A stretch of DNA of 23,919 nt from Ilyonectria destructans (GCA_020740775.1 JAHEWK010000064.1:1-23919), one strand, 5' to 3'. Positions 9,108-19,514 are shown, counted from the stretch's first letter. Notes: generated from the sequence alone by a model not told the origin. Translations and numbers: made by a program.

Positions 9108-9620
9108 GATGATGGAGGTGAGAGATGGACGAAGTAAAAGAGGTTGGCCTTGCAGACAGGGACTAACAGCCAAGAGAGAAAGCTCCCGGAAGCGGTGTGT
9201 AGCAACGAAGTGGAGGGTGCTACAAGGTTGGTTCAATTGATTGAAGTTCAGGGGTCAATGGTGTCGAGCTGCTTGAGAATGACCCTCTCCTGCGAGCTAG
9301 GACGACCTTATACAACACACCCCGACCATCGGAGGGAGCTCGGACGACTGAACCAAAGCTCTGGGAACAGATCCGCAGGGTGGCTCGAAGCGGTTTCCCG
9401 ACATGCCGTGTGTTGCAATAACGGTCACAAGATGGTAAGCCCACCAGACTCGCCAGACCTTCCCAACCAATTGGAACCTCACAACTTGCATTTTATGCAC
9501 GCTGACGTTATGAAGAGCCCAAGGTCCCCGGCAACAGTTTTCCCCAGATTCATTAACGACGGAGTCTCAGAGGCCTGAATCCGGTGCTGAAAGAATTACA
9601 ATTTGCAGGGGGTCTACTTC

Positions 9621-9660
9621 GATAAGATAAGAGATAAGCTACTAACTGTAAGAAGATAAC
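9621..9660 (+). promoter_or_regulatory. Cluster of four GATA (AreA-type) motifs
   Basis: GATAAG occurs at 9621-9626, 9626-9631 and 9633-9638, and GATAAC at 9655-9660, all on one strand within 40 bp. Fungal AreA/NIT2 factors bind HGATAR, and clusters mark genes under nitrogen metabolite repression. The cluster sits about midway between the two divergent starts. Confidence 0.5.
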
Positions 9661-9796
9661 AAAGTGAGGGGTAGACGGATCCCTTACAGATCATTCCGGA
9701 GGCAGAGGGCCATTTGTACAAGGTTATAGTACACACAATAGGACAAGTTTCGGCATCATCTATTTCGTATCCCGACTTAACATTCTTGCCGACCCA

Positions 9797-9819
9797 CCCC
9801 GCAATCAACGGGGGCGGGG
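9797..9819. promoter_or_regulatory. Second paired CreA-like site
   Basis: CCCCGC at 9797-9802 and GCGGGG at 9814-9819 form an inverted pair of the CreA consensus 11 bp apart, in the divergent promoter. Further SYGGRG matches lie nearer the VOC gene (CCGGGG near 10014). Confidence 0.45.
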
Positions 9820-9964
9820 ACACGCCTCACGTCATTGTGCAGGCGCTATATACCGTCGTAGGACGCCTTCACGGATTTGTCCCGCTGCATTTCCGGCTGT
9901 CAATTCGCATTAGGCAAATAGTCGGAGATTAACCTCCCGCTAACGGCCTGATTCCTGACCAATT

Positions 9965-9976
9965 CCGGACGTCCGG
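9965..9976. promoter_or_regulatory. 12-bp CCGG palindrome (CGG-N4-CCG)
   Basis: CCGGACGTCCGG is a perfect palindrome containing inverted CGG triplets, the half-sites used by Zn2Cys6 regulators. It lies 166 bp before the VOC start. Its spacing differs from the CGG-N10-CCG element before the dehydrogenase gene. Confidence 0.35.
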
Positions 9977-10141
9977 GGTCGCCTCCCCGTGCAGCCTCTG
10001 GTAACGCACGCCATGCCGGGGATGCCAGACATTTACATATATCAAGATCAACCCGATATAAGCTCCCGGGGTAATGATTTGACCGTTCAAGATTAAATCG
10101 ACCTTTTTTTTTTAAACACAAAAAACTCTCTGATACCAATA

Positions 10142-10700
10142 ATGTCTGTCGTAAGTCTGATTCTGCCGCATCATCACATGGCGCTCCCACGAAGCTAACA
10201 CTCTCTGCGATCAGGAATACGCCCGCCCTACCAACCATGTTGCCCTCTCAGTCAACGATATCGAAGCCGTCACGAAATGGTATACCGATATGTTAGGGTT
10301 CCAAATCATTGGTGGAAAGATCATGCACATCAAACGATCAGAGACCCCCTCGGCAGGTATTTTCCAGATTTATGGGGACTCGCTGCACGAGGTGAAGCTA
10401 GCATATATGGCCACTGGCAACGGGGTTGGTTTCGAAGTGTTTGAGTTTCTGAAACCCCGGGTTCAAGAAAACGATGTTGACTTTGAATATAAACCGTGCT
10501 GGTTTTCTTTCACATCTGCGTAACGGATCCCAACCCCGAGGTCTTGTTGGAGAAGGTCCTCAGCAAAGGAGCCAGCCGAGTTGGCAATGCGGTTACCTTC
10601 CCCACTGAATTACGTGTATTTATTTCAAGGATCCATGGGTAACGTGGTTGAGATTTTGAGCTCAAGTTTCGACCGGATGGCGACTCTAGATACAGCCTGA
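10142..10700 (+). pseudogene. VOC-family (glyoxalase/dioxygenase-fold) protein, two frameshifts
   Basis: A small vicinal-oxygen-chelate metalloenzyme of about 165 residues. The start ATG at 10142 gives MSV, then a canonical 64-nt intron (10151-10214: GTAAGT, GCTAAC, TCAG) joins in frame to EYARPTNHVALSVNDIEAV. The first metal-ligand position fits the His in NHVALSV. The second half carries FFHICVTDPNPEVLLEKVL and, after another shift, GNVVEILSS, whose Glu fits the last ligand. Frames change near 10495 and near 10605. Without them the protein would end at the TGA at 10698-10700. Because only two indels are needed, a sequencing error or a recent loss are both possible. It is divergent from the Gfo-type gene and upstream of the SDR. 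Substrate unknown. Confidence 0.8.
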
Positions 10701-11525
10701 TCTAGCTGCACCAACACATGAATCCAATAAAATTGCATGGAAGCAGTGATATCTGTCCCACTTCATACTCCTCCGTAATTTATTGCATACTCGTATATGA
10801 CTTGATCCTCCCATCAGCTCGCGGATAAAACTTTAAGCGTTGAGGACTGTATTAGGTCTGGCTAAATTGGTTGACCCAAACAGTGCTAAGCCGAGTGCGC
10901 GGAGGCCACATTTCTGAACTTGGAGACGGGGTGGGGAAGAATGCGGGAAGTACTGAAGTGGTAGCGGAGGCTAATTTTCTATTTTAAGAGTATGCTTAGT
11001 CTCCGATGTTGGCTTTTGTCCCAGAGGTGCCGCATTTTGGAGAACAATGGCCTGCGAAAGTGTGCGTAGCCAGATCTATCTATTTGTTAGAGCTGTTGTT
11101 GGTTAAGACTGGCACTTGTCTGTAGGCCATCGACAAGAACTGACGCCCAAATATCGCATAGCAGAAGCCATTGCCATTTTCAGCCCATCGTGACTGTATT
11201 CCCATCTTTTTCTCCTTCTCCAGGGGATTGTGTTGGTATTACTTCCGCGAGCCGGAACCTTCGAAGATTGGACTAGCTCAGATAGGAAGGATATTCACAA
11301 AGCGCACCACGGGATCCCATCTCCTCGTTGCCGATATTTCCATTTACAAATGCAAAATATTTCAGGCTCTGCATCAAAGGCCAAATTCGCAAGTTTTGAA
11401 ATCTGTTCCCGTTTGCAGTGAAATCGTCGCATGGGATGTTTAATAACGTCAGACGCCAGCCGCCCCTTGCAAGCGTCGCTAGCGCCGGACTGGCGCTGGA
11501 GAACTTCCGGGCGCCAGCCCCCACT

Positions 11526-11543
11526 CCGGATGAGAAAATCCGG
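11526..11543. promoter_or_regulatory. Candidate Zn2Cys6 operator CCGGAT-N6-ATCCGG
   Basis: A perfect 6-bp inverted repeat around a 6-bp spacer, which is CGG-N10-CCG when read as triplets. Inverted CGG triplets with fixed spacing are the standard target of Gal4-type dimers. It lies 161 bp upstream of the SDR ATG, in the promoter adjacent to a Zn2Cys6 regulator gene. The pairing with that regulator is inference. Confidence 0.45.
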
Positions 11544-11675
11544 GGTAGCCAAAGCATGGCCTCAGGGCTACTGGCAGATGCGTCTGGGCAATGCTACATC
11601 AAATGCATTTATATGTTGGTGCATCACCTCTTCAAGCCCGTAATCTCGTCGTAGTCTCTTCCCACGATATCCACT

Positions 11676-11682
11676 TATATAA
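11676..11682 (+). promoter_or_regulatory. TATA-like box of the SDR gene
   Basis: TATATAA ends 21 bp before the SDR start codon. That is closer than usual for a TATA element, so it may lie within the 5' UTR. Confidence 0.3.
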
Positions 11683-11703
11683 TTCCAGATCATTTACCAC
11701 ACG

Positions 11704-12736
11704 ATGACCGCCTCCAAGCCCCAGCAAGACCCGAATCGCTACCTTAAGCATTCAGTGCAAGATCTCTTGTCTTTTAAGGGGCGTACTATCGTTATCACTG
11801 GAGGCGCCTGTGGATTGGGCTTGGCCTTTGCCCTTGTGGTTGTTGAAGTCGGTGGCAATGTTGCCGTACTAGATGCTGCAGATAAGCCGCATAAGCACTT
11901 CTATAAAATCCAGAAGAAATTTGATAGTAAGCTTGAGTTTTATAAGTCAGTTCAACCTGAAGAGCTGGGCATGAAAAGTTTTACTGCAGCTGCTAGCCTG
12001 TCCACTCTGGAAATAGGACGGATGTAACAAAGTACGATCTCCTCAAGAAGATATTCGACCAAGTTGTTGCTGACTTTGGACGAATCGATGGCCCGTGAGT
12101 AATTTGCGAATATCTTTGCCACGCTAGACCCGTATCGTTAATGAATTACAGCATCACGGCAGCAGGTATCTGCCCGGATGAGCCCTTCCTCGAGCGTGCT
12201 CCCGAGTCAGTTGCTCGGTGTATGGACATTAATGTTCTCGGAACGTACTATGACGCCCTGCTAGCAGCGGCTCAGATGGATAAGGAGGGGCCTACTGACT
12301 TCAACCCTCGTGGAGGATCCATTGTCATGATCGCCTCTATTGCTGCGTACGTGGCCAGCAAGGGCCAGGCTACGAGCGACTATTGCGCTAGTAAGGGCGC
12401 AGTTCTTGCCCTGGCAAAGGCACTTGGAGTTGAGCTGGCTACTAAGGGAATTCGAGTGAACAGCATATCTCCCGGGTAGGTCTGGCGCTCCGTGTACGGC
12501 ATTCCTCAACTAACAGTGAACCCTCTAGATATATGGCGACCGACATGACGCTTGACATCTGCAAAAGAGTCCCCTTTCTAGGCGATATTATGAATAATGA
12601 GCCACCGATGAAGAGGATGGGAGATCGCACGGATCTCAAAGTTCCTGTTGTGTATCTCTTGTCGGAAGCGAGTGCCTATCATACATCAGACGATATATTG
12701 ATTACAGGCGGAATTCATGCGGGCAGGCTTCTGTGA
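11704..12736 (+). CDS. Short-chain dehydrogenase/reductase (classical SDR), intact
   Basis: Oxidoreductase of the fungal sugar/polyol reductase type (L-xylulose, sorbose or arabinitol dehydrogenase-like), 283 residues. The coding exons are 11704-11945, 12017-12094, 12152-12475 and 12529-12736. The introns (71, 57 and 53 nt) are all GT...AG and keep frame exactly. Cofactor motif TGGACGLG is at residues 32-39 (usually TGGARGLG). Asp57, at the end of the second strand (VAVLD), suggests NAD(H). The catalytic set is Asn134, Ser169, Tyr184 and Lys188 (YCASK). NNAG is replaced by TAAG. The tail ITGGIHAG is normal for the family. It lies between the VOC gene and the Zn2Cys6 regulator and is probably controlled by it. 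It is the only cluster enzyme with a full open frame. The exact substrate is unknown. Confidence 0.9.
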
Positions 12737-13527
12737 GAGTAGGGGCTTTCTAGAAATAGCTACTTCCTGGTAATTTGGACATGGCCAATATGATGAATTC
12801 CTTAAATTTGTATCAACTTGTATTAATGCGTGCGTATATATAAATTTATAGATAGAATCCAAAAGTAGGATTGAAGTAAACTTAGCATTTGACACCTAGC
12901 AGACCTGTCTATCGCTGCGTGCTGAAGTTGGTTGGGAGAAGATGGTGCCTGCCGGGGAACATGAAGGAATCCGGGCTAGTGGGATGTTAAGCCACAGAGA
13001 CCCTCTGGCACTGTATGATTCCCCAATATGTGCGAATTGGCCTCAGATAAATCAGTAATATGGTCACATGTCGCTTAGACGTGGGGATTAACTAACCCTG
13101 GCTGAGGATTTAGCGTTTCGCTTAGATTGGAGCGCCCACTAGGAATTATGTAACACGGCGCGTTATTCTCGGTATGATGCATTAGCTGGCTGGCTTTGAC
13201 TCAGGTCGTTGAGCATAGCTGTATTGAAATAAATCTCGCCTTTCTCTAATAGACATTCAGGGGTTGGCATGTTAAGGGGATACTCCTGGCAATCAATGTT
13301 GGATCAGAGGGCGATCAAGAGCCCAGCCTGCCAAGACAGTAAGAGAAACACATTCTCCATCAAACAAGATATGTCATGTCCTCCAAGTGACAACTTCTAA
13401 CCCCCATCCCCACATCGGAAATCGAAGTGGCAAGTCAGTCACGCGGGCTCTCCAGATTCCCCCGCAGCATGTACCCCACATTTATCTCTCAGCCGCCTCT
13501 TGATTTCAAGTGTAGAGACGACGCCCA
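12737..13527. other. Intergenic region between SDR and regulator genes
   Basis: About 790 bp with no open frame of note. It should hold the SDR terminator and the regulator promoter. I see no clear motif cluster. Confidence 0.6.
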
Positions 13528-16500
13528 ATGTTCAACCTTCCTTCAATCCACTCTGGACGTCCAACGTCGTTTCCCCAAGCCCTCACTGCGAGTATCGGAG
13601 AACCTGTCGTCATGCCCGATTCGCCAGCTGCTACTTTGCGCAGGAAGCACGTCACCATGGCCTGCGTGCCCTGCCGCGTCGGCAAAGTCAAGGTACGACG
13701 CCAAGCTTCCCAGCCCTTGAGTCGACATGCGTGAGATCCAAGATCCGGGACACGACGTTGACCCCAACAGTGCGACGGCACATCTCCCATTTGCTCTAGT
13801 TGCAAGAACAAGGGCAAGGAGTGCCGCTATCCCACCGGCGACGACAAGCGCAAGTACGGTACCTCATCCAGTCGCCACTCCAACCCCGGTGCTGATTTCT
13901 ACTCAGGCTCACTCCCCGGACTGCCATCGAACTGCTTTTGAGCCGTATCGAACAACTCTGCCAGTTCATCACCGACAACGGCCTCCAACCTCCCCCTATG
14001 GCCAAAGGAGACGAAGCAGCCCTTGTGAGGGTATTTAGCCACCTAAAGCTTACTCATACATTCGGCGCTGCATATGCTTCAGCAGAGCCTCTCCCAACTA
14101 ACAAGACCCCATCCCATCAATCACCGAATCAATATCACATGCTTGACCAGTCTCAATCACACCAGGATAGGCCCAGAGATAGCGTAACAGGGCAACCACT
14201 GAATCACCACAGCCCTCCCCGCCCTGCCTGTGACAACGTCAGCGAAGAGTTGCCCACTCGTCTCGATCAGGGCGAGATGGCCGTTTCTCTAAATGAGATT
14301 GATCTGCAGCAATCTGGGCAACATACCCCCAATAATCAACCTCAGAACTGGATGTGGAATGTCGCAGGAGACCTCAACTTCAACTTTCAACCACCCATCA
14401 CCGTGGACACAGAAGCCTTGGGTGGTATCCTCCCCTTCTCAACGCCAAGTGCCGATGAGCAACAAGAAGATACCCGGCTTGCCGGCCTCCAACAAACTGA
14501 CGAGGCTGTGAGCGACACAGAGAGCACCGAGGCTCTCATCGACAAACTTTCCGAGAGGGTTGGATCTCTGCGTATTGGGCCGAGTGGTCAAATACGATAT
14601 TATGGCCCCTTTTCCAACTTCAATCTTATGGATATACCTACCCGAGACACCCCCTCTTCGTACCGCAACATTCGGAGCGATGGTCAGGAATACCTCGACC
14701 ACCTTGATATTGGGAAAGAGGTACCTATGCAGCTGGAAGACCACTTGGAGAATCTCTACTTTGCTTGGCAGGATCCGGCCCTCCATGTGGTGGATCGAGC
14801 CACGTTTGAGGAAGCAAAGATCAATTGGCGGCTCAATCAGAAGGACACACCATATTACTCTGAGGCCTTACAGAACTCAATGTGAGTCCCAATCCTCCTT
14901 CCCGGCAAGTTTCTATACCGTCGACCATCCAGTTACCTCTAACACTAACAAGGTGCTCCTTGGGGGCTGCTTTCGAATCACGACACCACCCGACCTTTGT
15001 GACGTTCCCTAAGTCTCTATCAGACTTCTTCGCAGATAGAGCAAAGGCACTGCTCGAAATCGAATTGGATTCCCCCTCGCTTGCAACAATACAGACTATG
15101 ATCATGCTTAGTGGGCACGATATTAGCAGCAAGAGGGATTCTAGGGGGTGGTTATATAGTGGTATGCAATCTTCTACGCCGCCATGTATGTTGATAAATC
15201 TAACGGCTTTCCAGGGATGGCTATGCGGCTAGCCTTTGATATGGCGCTGCATCTCGACATGACCGAATTTGTTGCCAAGAGATCCCTCACCCAAGCCGAA
15301 GCAGACTTACGGCAAGATATCTTTTGGGCTGCATACACCGTCGACCAGTAGGTGTTTCCACATTCCAATGTGACTTTGGGCTTTCTAATTTACAACCTAG
15401 TATGTGGGGCTTTTATCTCGGACGACCATTCCGTATTAACATGGAGGATGTAACAGTGGAGAAGCCAAGGGGTGGTGTAGGACCCGAATCCGCCGACCAA
15501 TGGATTCCGTATATATCCCCACGATCCCTAGGGGACGATATTCCTGTCCCTAGTTATACCAACGAACTTCATCGCCAGAGAGTTTTGATGAGTGAGATAG
15601 TGGCCCCTGTCGGCTATGCTCTGTAAGATAACCGCAATTACCCTCTTGTGGCGACAATCTCTAACCCATGCGTATAGGTACGGGAATCTCAGAATTTCCC
15701 GGAATGCCCTTCAAGTGATGAATGCTAAGACTGTCGCGGAACTCCTGGACTGGAAGGCGAACCTGCCACACGTCTTGCAAATCAACATCGACGACTACGA
15801 GACGCCATATTTGCCGCAGATCATATTCCTTCAGTAAGAATCCTTCAACCCTTGCATAACCACATATTAAACACCTATCCATAGCATGCAGTATCATCAA
15901 AACATCATTCACGCCCATCGCCCTTGGATGTCGAGGACCTATGTCCAGCCAAGCCCTGCCCAAGGCCCAGGACCAGGCCACGCCCGCATGATGTGCATGG
16001 AGTCAGCATTTGCCATTGGCAGGCTCCTCCAGCTCTATGAGACTCGATATGCCTTACGCCGAATGAGTATACAATCTATAAGCATAGTATTCTCGGCCGC
16101 AGTGCTTCTCATCTTCGCCAATGTCACACACTATCAATGCCAGGAGAAGAATGATATCGGGATCCATCTAAATGCCTGTTTTAGGGCCCTCGATGAACTT
16201 AGCGTAACATGGGGCACTTCCCAAAGAGCCAAGGAGTTCCTAATATTGTTACAACGACAATGGGAGCTGAAGGGTCGCTCTGGCCGAGGTCGTCGAACTT
16301 CTCCATCAGCTGGATCAGACCATTTGTCAAGAAAACGAACTAGATCTTCCATGGATGAAAATACATTAAAAATGACAGTTCAGGAGGTTGTCACACCTCC
16401 AAAGCCGCCGAAGAACCTTCAGGGCCCACGGGACCAGGCGATGCTGAGATGGGTCTCGACTGGGACTGGATCTTTACTGGAAATAATTACCTTGAATTTT

Positions 16501-16596
16501 CTCTACGAGCTTATGATAGGCGTTAATGTATCGCTAGTAATTCAAAGCGGGTCGGGTAGCAATGACGGGCTAGTATTGGATGTCGTTAGAACTTAA
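13528..16596 (+). CDS. Zn2Cys6 transcription factor with fungal-specific TF domain
   Basis: Gal4-class nuclear regulator, probably pathway-specific for the neighbouring cluster. Eight exons: 13528-13692, 13771-13853, 13907-14881, 14953-15161, 15215-15347, 15401-15622, 15678-15833 and 15885-16596. All introns (51-78 nt) are GT...AG and in frame, giving 884 residues. The zinc cluster Cys46-x2-Cys49-x6-Cys56-x6-Cys63-x2-Cys66-x6-Cys73 is split by intron 1. A linker/coiled segment follows (IELLLSRIEQLCQFI), then QPPPM as in NirA/Nit-4-like factors (resemblance from memory). The middle homology region runs from about residue 400 to 620. Oddities: CRVGKVKC lacks the basic residue usual at the fourth position of CRxRK. 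Near 16390 the reading frame seems to shift, so the last 60-70 residues look unlike the family. The ATG at 13615 is an alternative start. Confidence 0.8.
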
Positions 16597-17264
16597 ACTG
16601 ATCACGTCATTTATATTCCGCATTTCGTAGTCTCACCTCGCAGCTTGTACTACCAGTTGCCGCAGACTAGCGAAAACCACCGAGAAATGCATCCTCATGT
16701 CGAAGGATATTGCGTCTTGAGCGAATTTGTCGTCCGTTGATATTTCTTGCACACTTGACCTCATCTTCATCCACTCTTTTGGAGTGTCTTCCAACTTTTT
16801 CTGGCAGCGCCCTATTGGCGTTGACTTTCGAGCGTGCAATGCTAAGTGTTGTCGATCGCATTCCGGGAAACCGCTTTTGAGGGATGGCTCCCTGCCTTGT
16901 TGCCTTCCGTGCCTTGAACCCGAATCATACCATACCACGCATGTGAAAGATGGTAGTGATGGGGCGCATAATGGGTGAATGTCATTGGTTCTGGTACTCA
17001 AGTGATTTGCTACTCTAAGTTTTCGCGCAACCACCGCCCAAACCAGCGGACAAATGCTGGTTGGTGATGACTCTTCTTAGCTCTGCGAATGCCTCGGAGA
17101 CAAAAGGCATTCCCAGGTTCCCAGCCGGCACCGCGAGGAGGTGAGAGTCGTCGCCGGTCTTGGTGGTGGATGGTGAAGAGGAAGTGGTTGACGGAAAAAA
17201 GAATGCCTGCTCTCTGGCTCCCACTGGAACGGCGCGTCGCAATAAAATCAGCGCCCGGGCGCTG
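16597..17264. other. Non-coding region between regulator and NLR relic
   Basis: Balanced composition with several short open frames on both strands and no recognisable domain. It may include lost C-terminal NLR sequence (17000-17264), but no repeat-domain motif (WD40, ankyrin, TPR) is visible. Confidence 0.5.
17249..17264. repeat. 16-bp perfect palindrome at the NLR homology break
   Basis: CAGCGCCCGGGCGCTG reads the same on both strands. It lies just past the point where NACHT-protein similarity ends on the minus strand. Confidence 0.7.
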
Positions 17265-19288
17265 CTATAAGATTTTAGCACGGTCCGTTCCTGGCTGTAC
17301 GAGTACGCATATATCCGCTTCCAGGCATTTGTTCATAACATCAAGGCAGCGTATCGCCAACTGATTATGAACCTGTTTCTCATGCACCCAGAACAGATGC
17401 TCGCCACGCATCTTAGGGTCCACTAGGAAGTCGCGGAAGGAGGAGATCATCCTGACAGGAGATTGCTCTGATTGTTTTGATGTAGGGATACTCAGGACTG
17501 AATGAAGCAGGTCCAGTTGGGCATTAATTATCTCTTTCTGTATATTGAGAAGTCGTCTGAGGGCAGATATAGGGAGGAGGTTCCCTAGAACTACAATAGA
17601 GCTAACGATATATTGAAATCGCTTAATAAGATTATCCTGCTGCCAGTCCTCTAAGCTGTTAATCAGCCTGTTAAGAATAGGCAGTTAGATAGCGCTAAGT
17701 TGTAATATTTAGCTTTCTCTTTGAAGTTATAAAACTTCCTCTAATTGCTTATTGGGATTACTATATCTGCAATTAGAAAGAAAATAGCAGACTGTTATAG
17801 TAAAAATAAAGAGAGAAATAGCTATTCTCACTAGATACTGAATATTTTTTTCTTTAGGCCAGTTAAGTAGTAGGTATTAATCTTTAGATATAGATAAGTT
17901 ATACTTAATCTTAATTTTTATAAGCTTATAGTTAAAAAACGCAGAGATATTATACTTAATAATACCAGATAGTATTTTATAAAGTATAAGATCTTAATAG
18001 GTGCTCTTTATAGTATAAAAGCTAAGTCGAATTAGCAGCTCCAGCCTGCTTGTAATAAGGATTCTTAGTTTTAGAAACTGCAGATCTTTCGTGCAAGAGA
18101 AAGATTAATAAGAACTTTAACATCCTTATCCCAGTCGCATTTATTAAGGGCATCAATAATAACTGTTAAAGGAAGCCCACAGCCGCCTACAGCAGCTGTG
18201 GCCTCAGGCAGCCGGGACCTCATACAAGCTCCAATTCCCTCGCCTAGCTAGCTAGGGATAATAAGCAAGACATATATCATTGACCTCTTAACAATAACCA
18301 CCAATATGCCTGATCTCCGAGCGCCTGGGGCAATATTTCTCAGTGGCCGCATAATAAGTTCGCTAAATTGATATCATGCCGCCTTTCCAGCAATATAAAG
18401 ATCAGCATCAATAGCAGCCTTAATATATAGCGCGATAGCAGGCTCTCTTTCGATCAACTGGATGGTGATGGTCGCAAAGAACTTAGACAAGCTCCCTTAG
18501 TTAGCCTCTCCTCTCTTGAAGAAGAAGCTGCCGCTGAGGTAACCTGACGCAGCAAAAGACCGAGTAATAGTACGAGATATAGTAGACTTTCCAGTTCTAG
18601 CCATTCTGTTGAGCTAGAAAATAGACTTGGTATTAGAGTCTAGAGTCTATTTATAAATATAGAGGAGGAGGTCAACTTAGGTATCTTATAGGTAAGTTGG
18701 GTTATACTCTTTAGAATTAGAGTTAAAAGATATATCTATAGCTATAGAAAGTCTACTGAATACTATCTTTTAGTTGATATTAAGTAGTATTTAGTTGATA
18801 TAGAGAATTATATTCTTATAGTATATCTCTATTAGAGTGTAATTAGAAGTAAAATAAATAGAATCTTATATTTATTCTATTTAGAAAGTCTAATTAATTA
18901 TCTCAGCTTATTCCCTAAGGGTCTTAACTAAATTATCTACTTCTTTTCTCTAAAAAGGCTATTTTAATATATAAAGATCTATTTTACTTATTATCTTATA
19001 GAATATCTAAGGTATAAGCCTAAGCTTAAGTATTTTAAATAGCAACTAACTATTATAGAGATTATTCTTAAGTCTCTATAATTTATTAAGTTTTATACTA
19101 TTAGAATTATTTAATAACTTCTATACTGCTTCAGTAACTCCTTTTAGCTTAGAAACCTTATTTCTAAGTCATTCGATATTAGTAACGGCATTTTTTATAT
19201 CTCTAGCGTACTGGACGCAAAGCGATACAACCTTAATGGAAATATCAACAATAGCGATAACATTAGCCGCAACGCCGACTACCTTCAT
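17265..19288 (-). pseudogene. STAND/NACHT (NLR-like) protein, RIP-inactivated
   Basis: Relic of a fungal NLR: a signal-transducing NTPase linked to non-self recognition and regulated cell death. From the ATG at 19286-19288 it begins MKVVGVAANVIAIVDISIKV, a SesA/HeLo-like N-terminal domain. Next, near 18640, comes KSIF-stop-LNRMARTGKSTIS: the P-loop, with a stop where Trp is expected. Then GSFFFKRGEAN and KFFATITIQLIEREPAIA follow. The Walker B region IIDALNKCDWDKDVKV comes after about 140 bp of unmatched sequence (intron or insertion, near 18170-18310). The post-NACHT part is well kept: EDWQQDNLIKRFQYIVSSIV, ALRRLLNIQKEIINAQLDLL, SSFRDFLVDPKMRGEHLFWV, DICVLVQPGTDRAKIL, then TAG. Stops replace Gln or Trp codons and AT-rich blocks (17690-18010, 18640-19190) alternate with milder ones. 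No C-terminal repeat domain survives. Confidence 0.9.
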
Positions 19289-19514
19289 CGTGGTCAAGCA
19301 ATAAACCCACGTGCTTCTGCTCTTATGAGTTAATGTAAAAGATCTTTGATCTTACCTTGACTGTTGAGAGTAGATGAGGGGTTAGCGAGGCTGTATGGTG
19401 GCTGCCTGTGTGATCTCTATTCTAATTGGGTTAGGATTATGATGGATCCGATACGGTCAATTCAATCGTTGTAATATTGTTCAAATTGATGATGATTATC
19501 TTGATCGATCCGGG

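Larger units (their letters stand above)
9108..10141. other. Divergent promoter region between oxidoreductase and VOC gene
   Basis: About 1 kb separating the two diverging genes. It holds a GATA cluster (9621-9660), two CreA-type sites (9797-9819) and a CCGG palindrome (9965-9976). Open frames in 9144-9578 and 9714-9932 show no motif. A short T-run at 10105-10114 precedes the VOC start. Confidence 0.6.
10701..11703. other. Intergenic region upstream of the SDR gene
   Basis: About 1 kb with no supported gene. Overlapping short open frames at 11171-11650 lie on both strands, show no motif and are treated as chance. A CCGGAT inverted repeat (11526-11543) and a TATA-like sequence (11676-11682) lie close to the SDR start. 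Confidence 0.6.

Noticed and set aside
9144..9578. 144-codon plus-strand open frame
   Set aside because: Its first part is antisense to the upstream side of the oxidoreductase relic and the rest lies in promoter sequence. No domain pattern.
11171..11654. Several overlapping open frames on both strands before the SDR gene
   Set aside because: Mutually overlapping, no motif, and located in the promoter region with the CGG inverted repeat.
12000..12030. Apparent frameshift and stop in the SDR gene after LEIGRM
   Set aside because: A 71-nt GT...AG intron (11946-12016) joins the flanking exons in frame and restores the family sequence (EFYK to TDVTKYDLL), so the gene is intact.
16633..17034. 133-codon minus-strand open frame
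   Set aside because: Low-complexity, no family resemblance, and not continuous with the NLR relic.
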